Shown piece by piece: positions 36,801 to 45,800 of a stretch of 64,000 nucleotides of DNA. The stretch comes from Posidoniimonas polymericola (GTDB lineage Bacteria; Planctomycetota; Planctomycetia; Pirellulales; Lacipirellulaceae). Numbering within the stretch: the stretch's first letter is position 1; every line of letters starts with the position of its first letter. The translations under genes were made by a program, and so were the position numbers. Below the pieces are notes generated by a model. That model was given only the letters and a program-made list of their open reading frames with translations, searched no databases and was not told the DNA's origin. The stretch is taken from assembly GCF_007859935.1 (NCBI RefSeq), contig NZ_SJPO01000004.1, forward strand, positions 124,001-188,000, in the 5' to 3' direction.

Positions 36801-39800
36801 GGCATCCGGTTCGCGCACTCGAGCCTGCAGATCCCACTGCCCATAGGTGAGTCCAACCGGGAAGTACTCGAATGAGCCGTCTGCATTCGTCGTGGCCGTC
36901 CCATCAACGACCCCATCGCCTCTGTGAGAGAATTCGACGACGCTGTGGGGCGGTGCGTCCACAACAATACCGGTAACGGTGGGGTCAGTTGTGACGAGAT
37001 CGAGTATGCGGTACTGGTAGTCATCCGCGTCGATGCCACTTCCGCCAGCCAAGTCGAAATACCCCGTGTCGTTCATGAGCTGGAACCGCTCGAACGAGGG
37101 GCTCACGTTGGCTGTTGGCGCCCAAGCGAGCGAACTCCATTCGCCAAGCGTGAGGTAGGGCGTGTTGGTCTCTTGGTTCAGCGCTTGGCCGACCACCCTG
37201 GCACGAATCGTCTGAAGACCGGCGGCCGCTCCGGCCCACTCGGTAAACACGATCTCGAAGGCGCCGAGACCATTAGTAAAAGTAAAACCATCAGGTCGTT
37301 CGTCCCCGTTAACGTCAAACTGTACTAGGCGACCTGCAACATTAGCGTTGCTACTGGTCGATAGCGAGCCGGAAAACACCGGCCTTCCGGTGTCATTCGG
37401 GTCGTCTATGGTCAGCACAAGGGGAGCCAACGAAACGTCGGTGCCTACCGGCGCTGCCTGGTAGACATCAGGGAAATCGAGCACGGTTACCGCCGTAGCG
37501 TCGCTGCCGTACACCGGCTCATGCACCTTGATCCGAAGGTCGTTTACGCCAACAGAATGATGCTTTGGAGTGTATGAGAAGGTTCCGTCATCCTTAGTCG
37601 TCGCCTCACCGTCGAGGACCTCTATTCCAGAATGCAGGAAGTAGAACTCCAACAGCAGCCCACCCACGGCGGCGTCGCTGGTCACCGCGCCAGCGAGCGT
37701 GGGATCGAGCCCGGTTGGAGAAACCCGCTGCAGTCCATCGACCGACATCCGTTCAGCAAGGTAGGTCAGGTCGGACTCGTAGGAAAGCGTGACCGTCGTC
37801 GAAAGTGGGTCCGACTGCAATTCATCATTCCAGTCGGGCTCGAAATCGGCCTCGTACCAATCGCCCCCGAAGGTCTCGTCCGCCCGAAACAGCTCATCTA
37901 GCCATGCCTCAGCAGAGTCCTCGGCGAAGTCGCCTGCGTCTGCGCCCTCCCACACCAGCTCACCAGCGACTACTGTGGCGCCGAGATTCAACTGTTCTAT
38001 AAAAGCGGCATCCAGACCGTGGGAATCAACGTCAAAGTCGGGCACTCGCGCCCATGCCGTGATGCTCACAGGTACCCCTTCCTGCAATCCTTCGGGGGTG
38101 TAGGTGAAGAAGCCATCCTTGTCGGTTAAAACCGTTTCGTCGGCGACGCCATCGCCATTGACGTCGATATCTACTTCAACATCGGAGATATCTCCCTCGT
38201 AAACAACCTGCCCCAGGACCGTCGGATCGGTAGTTTCTCCATCGTCGGTAATGAGGCCCGTGTCGTAGGCTGGTGCAAGGCTTGCCACGACAGGAGCCGA
38301 CGGTGAACCGCCGTAGACGAAGCTGGGAGTGCCAACGGGGACGCCGTGGACCGGTCCAGCAGGTGTCGCCCCGTGGTCCCATCCCGTCACACGCGCGTGG
38401 ATCTGATATGTCTGGCCAACCTCCAGGTCGTAGGGCGTGTAGTCAAACTTCCCCTCGCCATCAGTAATCGCAAGCCCATCGATATGGGCAAACGGCGTGT
38501 CGCCGTCGCGGACGACAGATACTTCGACAACGACTCCTGCGTGACCCGGGACCGTGCCGATGACAGTCGGATCAAATAGGGGTCCGCCCGAACCGTTGAG
38601 AAGACCGAAGCCGGCGATGGCGGGAGCCGCCGCCGCAGAGCCTCCAACAGTGAACGCCAACGTTTCAAACAACTCCGACTCATACTGGCCTGAAACCTCC
38701 AGTCGCCGGAATGGATCCCAATAGACGGCCCATGCGCGGAAATCGGAGTAGCTGCCAGCGAGCTCGACATAGCCGCCGCCGGTGGAAGCGGCCGGGTAGT
38801 AGACAAATCCCCCCACGTCGTCGGTGACCGTGGCCCCATCCGCATCGCCGTCGCCGTCGTGGTCGAAGAGGACCGTGACCCCAGCAATCTCCACATGAGA
38901 GGGGGAAGGGACAAGTTGACCAGTAACCATCGGCTGACGGGTGAACGCTGGGCCACTGAGCACCGGCGCGTCAGAGTAGACGAGGTTAGAAACCGCAGGC
39001 GCCTCCGGCACGGTGAGCGAGAGCGTCTTCTGGGTCGAGAGCACATTCTCGGCTTTGCCCGGTGGGAGCTTAGCAATTGTCCGTATCGGGTCGTAAACCT
39101 CTGCGCGGATGATAATGCCTGATTGCGGCCCGGTAAGGTCCGCCAGGTCGACGGCGCCGCGTGGCGCGAACTCAAACTCGCCGTTGACGTCTAGCGCGCG
39201 CACCCCTAGCCACTCGTCCGGGCTTCCCCCGCCCACAACACGGAAGAAATTGAGTTCTAGGCCTTCTACCGGGCCGTCTGGGTTGGTCACAGTTCCTCGT
39301 AGCGTCAGATCCGTTGACGCGTTGTCGCCGAGGATCCCGCTGTCGTCGAGCAACTCGAACTGGGAAAACGCTAGGTTTAGCGGGATAACTCCAGGACCGC
39401 CAAACTCATCGATCGGCATATAGGTAGGTGAAGTCGCGATGGAAGAAGGCACGTACTGCAGGCTAGGCCCCGGCGAGCTGTTGGTGAGCTGCAGTTCTTC
39501 AATGCGGACCGCTACCGATGTCGGGGAGGGATTCGTGGTGGCGAGGTACTCCGCAAAATAGGTGTGGGAATCTGGCGTTACCGTAACCTCCCACTCTCCT
39601 TCTGCTCCACTCGTGACCTTTCCGTAAACGTACTGATTGCTATTAAAGGTCGCGCCATCGTAAGTCCAGTCGATAGCGACTCGGACGCCCTCGAACGCTC
39701 CGTCGTTCTCGACAGTAAAACGAACCGTTGGGTCCACCCGTTCGCTCGTGGCTGAGTTGGTCGCGTTGTACACGAACGCAACGGAGCCGCCGTTTGCGAC

Positions 39801-42800
39801 GGTGGGCACGCTGTCGACTTCCGCGATGCTCAGCGCGATCTGCTTTCGGTGCCGCATTGGAGTGGCCCCTTGGTCCGTCACCTCCAGCCAGAACACATGG
39901 TCGCCGTCGTCTGCCTCCTGGGGCGTCCATTCGAAGTTGAAGGAGTGCAGTCCAGCCGCTGATCCCGCATACTTGAAGACGTTGGTTGGCGAGTCAGTGA
40001 AGGCCTCAAGAAGACTCTGTGGGACGTCTCCGACGAGATTGAACATCAGCTCGGTGTGGCTGCTGTCAGCGTCTTGCACCGTGAATCCAACTGACAACAA
40101 CTGTCCTTCCGAGCCGGTAACTACTCCATTCACAGGCTGGGATGTATAGGCGATTTCCGGGGCGGCATTTGCGGCTCCGTGGTGCAGCAGCACCGACACG
40201 GCGCCTACGCCTCCCCATGGCTCGTTACTGGAACCAGATCCTTCGACTCCATCCGCCACCTCAATGACAATTGGATAGGTCCCTGGGGCGACCCCCTCCA
40301 AGGTGGAAAGAGTAGAGACATTCCAATCGCCACCGCTATACGTGACACTAATGTGGTCCTTTAGGGGACCTCTTACGACGGGCTGAAGTAGGGGCACAAT
40401 CTCACCATTTCGCCGCGCCACCACCTCGAACGGTGCGGAACCGTCCCAGACGTTACTGGGCTGGCCATTGATCTGCGCCTCGGCGTCGATGGCGTAGCCC
40501 ACCCTCTCGATTCGAACGGCATCTACCAGCGCGAGCGTGCCACCGCTGTCAATTCCCGCAGTGACTTGCACGGAACCGGATGACTCGAGCCTTACCGAAT
40601 TCCCCAGTGGAATCCAGCTGCGGCCGGCGTTCTCTGATCCTACAGGAGCTAGCGACTGATCGATTCCTGATTCGGTGGAAACCAGAGTGGTCCCCGCGTC
40701 TACAGACAGCCCATATTTAGCCAGCGGCGTACCGGTGGATGGAAGCCCCGCGGGATCCCACGTTGCGTACAGTCGATATTCACCTGCGGGGAGCGATGTG
40801 AACGTCCACTCTACTGAGCCGGACGTGAGCACCTTCTGCTCCCCGTTGAAGCCGCTTACCGTGGGAGATAACGCAATCGCTGCGCCGCCCAAAGGGGCCA
40901 CATCGGAGCCACCGCGCGCCTCAATATTATCGAGCCCGCCTCCTCCGAGGAGTACGTCATTGGCGTCCCCCAGAATCACATCATCGCCCCCCCCTCCCTC
41001 AATACGATTGGGCGACTCGTTACCTCTGAGGTAGTCTTCAACCGGGCTCCCAGTGACGTTCTCAATTGTGTCGCCCGTCGGCATCTGAATCGAGATCGTG
41101 GCAAACTCGTCTGCCACGACCTGTGGGGCGGCGATCCCGAGATCGACTGTGATCCCCGATGCTCCACTCCAGTTGAAGGTCTTGAGCCAGTCCTTACCGC
41201 CCGCGTCACGCAAGATGACTTCCGTATCTTGATGCTCCGAGTCGGTGATATAGAACGTGTCGTCTCCCTGACCTCCGTCTACGATGGACGCGCCGTAGCC
41301 AATATATAATTCGTCCTCCCCCGCCCCGCCGAGAAGCGTGTCATCAGGGCCGATACCAACAATCACATCACTTCCGCCACGGCCGTCGAGCATGTTGGGC
41401 AATGAGTTTCCGCTTAGCTGATCGTTAAATTGAGTGCCGATCAACTGTGAAAAACTTCCCTGCAAGATGACGCTGGCTGCGCTCGCCTGCCCAACTAGAT
41501 CGAGTGGCTGAGCGCCGCCTGCCGCGTCTAGGTCGATGTTCACGCCGACCGGCCAGGCGGAGAGGTCGATCGTATCGATTCCCGGATCGGCTACGTTGGC
41601 ATGCAGCACCTTGGCCCCAGGCGAAGGTGAGAGCAAATAGGTGTCATTGCCGCCATCGCCGTACAAGTCGTCCTGCCCGAGATTGACGGATTCGCCGCTG
41701 ATAAGCGTGTCGTTACCCTCTCCGCCGCGTAGCGAATCGCCTCCGTCGCCGCCATCAAGAACGTCATCGCCGTCATCGCCCCACAAGGTGTCCGTCCCGC
41801 TGCCGCCGTACAGCTTGTCAGCTCCATCCCCGCCGCTTAGCAGGTCGACGCCATCCCCGCCCTGAAGCGTGTCATTGCCTGCGCCGCCGTCGAGGGAGTC
41901 GTCGCCGCCCCGCCCAAACAGTCGGTCATCACCCGCGCCGCCGTAGAGAATGTCCCTTCCGGATGAACCGAAAAGCACGTCGTCTCCTTCATCGCCGTGC
42001 ACACGGACATCTGGGATTCCCGGCAACAGAGTGATCGTGTCGTTTCCCTTCCCACCGTGCACGTAAACCCTGAGTCCCAAGGAATCAAAGGGAATTCCTT
42101 CACCGTCGGCTCCCTGCAGGTAGAGAGCCGTTGGGGTGACGACGATCTCGTCGTCATCGCTGCTTCCCAAGACTACAAGAGAGTCTACTCCGTCCGCATC
42201 CAGCTCTCGCCAAAGCGCCGTTTCGTAGGCTCCCGCGTCAATCGAGTTGCGCCTTAGCCGTGCATGCCCGCGCTGATCTTGTGAGTCCACCGCGAATCCG
42301 GCATCACCTGCGTCGATTGCGACACTCTGCAATCCAAGTGCGTGCGTCTTCGTGGGCCCGCCGTAGAAATTGAGGGGGAGCAGATCGAGTTCGGCGGCTG
42401 TGACCCCCAAGAGATTATGCGCCGCTTCATCAGGCTCCAGGAAAGCGGATCCAAAACCAACTAGGTTGCCAACGCTTAGGACGCTCAGTGCTCCGTTGGC
42501 GATGTCGAGCGGAGTCTCTTGTTCCCCGATTCGCAGGTGGTTTTCGGCAAGAATGGAGTTGTACATCAGTACCGAATCTGCGGCAGCGTCGATCCCAGCC
42601 GCGCCGAGATCCTGGTTCTCATTGCGTACGATGGTGCTGTTAACGATGTCAAATACCGCGAACTGATCTCCATGCACCGCAGCGACAATGAGCGCCGTGT
42701 TCCCTGAAATCGTCGAATTGTAGATCTTTGCGTCCGCCTTAGGTTCGCCTGTGTATTCACGTCGGCTGAAGGTTGACTGCACGCTGATCGCTGCGCCCAT

Positions 42801-45800
42801 GGCGGCGATGTTTGCCACGAGCGTCGACTGATCGACCGTGACCGACCCATCGACGACGTAGACACCGCCGCCTTCACCTGAGGCTGCGTTTCCTTCGATC
42901 TCGCTGCCCGCAACGTAAACAACGGATCCGGTAGCGGCGTAGATGCCGCCGCCATCGGTGGCTTGACCTCCTTCAATCACAACCTGATCAAGGGTTAGCC
43001 TGCCTGCAACGAGCACATTCCCGCCTTGGGTCGCCACCCCGTCGGCTATCGTCAAGCCGGAGATGGTCGCCTCCAATCCGGCTGCAGATTCGAACACCCG
43101 TGAAGCTGCTGCATTGCGGACGGTTAGCTCTTGAGCCCCCGGCCCGTCAATCGACAGGTCTTCGCCGTAGATGGCCAGTGATCCGTGATCAAGATCGAGC
43201 ACCCCACCGACTGCATTGATCGCATCCGGCGAAAAAGAAATCGTATTCGGCCCAGCGTCCGCGTTGGCTAGTTCGATTGCTTCCCTGAGCGTCAAGTCCA
43301 CTCCAAGGATCGGTCCGGCTTCCTGCGGAGCCGTGACGGTTCCATCATCCAATGATGTGACAATTAAATGCTCTCCAAAGCCGGCAAGCGCCGGGTTGGA
43401 ACCTACAACCTCAACCCTATCGAGACCGACGATCGCTTCCATCGCGAGATCATCGTCCAGAATGATGTGCTGCTTGCCGGTCGAATCGAGTTGAGCGAAG
43501 AAGGGATTAGAGACGAAATCAAAGAGTTCCCCCGTCCATGCGCTAAAGTCTAGGAACGTGTAGCCATCCGAGTCGCTTATATCGTAATACGCGGAGCGAT
43601 CATGCGAGTTATCGAACACGTAGGTGTCGTTGCCACCTCCTCCGTAGAGCCAGTCGTAGCTGCCCTGGCCATCCAGCCGGTTACCGCGTGCATCCCCAAA
43701 GAGAACATCCGAATAGACTGTTCCAACGACGTTCTCGACGCCACCGCCTTTCAAGAAAAGGCTCAGGTAAACAGCGCTGCCGCTTCCTCCCAAGATAGGT
43801 TGCGAACCTGTGGTGTTTCCTAGGTTGACATTGACGCCGCTTCCGTAGTTGAGCTGCGAGAAGTCAAGCGTGTCGACTCCAGAAAATCGGCCCGCGTCGG
43901 CGACATCAAGGAAGACTAGAGGCTCCTCGATGGTAATAGAGCCGAACTCGGTGTTGCCGTCCCCTTCAAATCGGTACGTGTCGCTGCCATTGCTACCCTT
44001 AATCGTTACGGGCGATTGAGCCCCTGCCGCAATTACGATAATCGAGTCCTCGCCGTCGCCGCCGACTAGAGGCTCAGCTGTGCTGTCTGCGGTGAGGGTG
44101 TCGTTGCCACCGCCCCCGCCGAGCATCACTGCAGAGCTCTGTGTAGTCGTAAGCGTGTCATCGTCGTCGCCGCCGAATGCTCTAGCCGATGCGGCGCCAA
44201 TCGACTGGATAGCGAGCGTATCGTTCCCTTCGTGCGTCCGCACCTCGACTGCGGCGCCCGCTGCGTAGGCGAACGGCGTCGCCAGCAGGCCGGGGGCGGC
44301 GACTTGTGTGGCGTTCACGCTGACATCATCTTCCGCGTCGGTGCCGTGCAAGTGGATCGTGCCATCAAGTTCGACGAATAAACCCGGCTCAAGGATGTCG
44401 GCGTCCGAATTCGTAAGCGTGTCTGCCGTGTAGGAGATGCCAACCGCAAGGTGATAGTCCTCGTCGAAGTCCGAGCTGGAGAAGTCGGGCGTGAAGGCAA
44501 AGGAGTGTGTGGCGCCTTCGGCCCACATCAGCGGATCGGTGATTTCCAGGTCAGTCTCCAGGGGCGTATCGCCATCCGTTTGCACGGCGATCAGGTTCAC
44601 CACCAGCGGCCGCGCACCCACGCCGTGAACGATGTAGTCGACCACCAGCTGCTCGTTCTCGGTGCGGAAGTCAACGATCTCAATCGGCGGGGGCTGTACC
44701 TCGAAGGCGCCGATGTCGATGTTGCTGGTGGAGCCGTCGTCGTTGAGGTCGATGACCCGGACGTGGCCTCTCTGATCTTTCGCCCCGACTGCGAGCGAGT
44801 CATCGCCCCCGTCAATGGCGGGGCTGCCTTGCAGCAGCGCGTGCGTCTGGGTTGGGCCGCCGTTGTCTGCTAGCGGGGCAAGCAGGGGGTCAACTCCAAT
44901 CGTGTTACTTGCTGGGTCGAAGTATCCATAGGTGTTGACCCCCACGAAGTTGTTGGTGCTCGTCGCCGTTTGCAGCACTCCCGATTGCCATGACACGTCG
45001 TGGTGCCCGTTGACCGCCGTGTTGCCGTACACGATCGAGTTCTGCACAGTGACCTTGGAGCTGTTGACCCCAATGATCCCACCTCCCTGATTGGAGGCGT
45101 GGTTGTCGGTGATCGTTGTGTTGACAATGTCGAGGGTCGCGCCGTTGTGCGCTCGCAGCGCGCCGCCCGATGCAGCCGTGTTCCCGTTAAACGTGCTGTT
45201 GGCGACCAGTACAGCGCCCGCTGAGTTCTGCGCGACGAGCCCGCCGCCAACCGTGTAGGTTGACCCGGCTCGGAGATCGACGCTCTCATTGTTAAGGAAG
45301 GCCGATCCAGAAACCGTGATTTCCTGGATGTTGGCATGCCCCATGTCGAGCCAAAATCCGGCTCCCAAGCGTGCTCGGTTCCCTTCTACCGTGCTATCGG
45401 TAACGGTCAGATCGCCCTGGTAGTTCTGGAGCCCGCCGCCTTGACCCCCGTTAAAGTTCGACGCCTCAACCGCTGTGTTGTCGCGCAGATGGACTCGGTC
45501 GAGCGTGAGGTCGGCCCGGTTTACGATGCCGGCTCCGCTACCTACGACGTAGCCGTCTGCGAGCGTAACTCCGCTGATATTCACTTCGAAGCCAGCGTGC
45601 GGGTACATGACGCGGGATTCCCCCCCGGCGCTGATGGTAAGTCGATCAGCGCCGGGTCCGACGATTGACACGCTCATGTCAATGTCGAGCTGACCTTGCC
45701 CCAATACAGGGCCTGCCGCGGCGAGGTCGATCACCCCAGGTCCGAAGTCAAAAAGCTCGTCATCGAAGTCGATGGTCTCGGCCTCGGTCGAGTTGGTGAT

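Noticed and set aside
41680..42005. Possible tandem DNA repeat or CRISPR-like array
   Set aside because: The periodicity comes from RTX calcium-binding nonapeptide repeats of the giant protein; units vary and there are no unique spacers.
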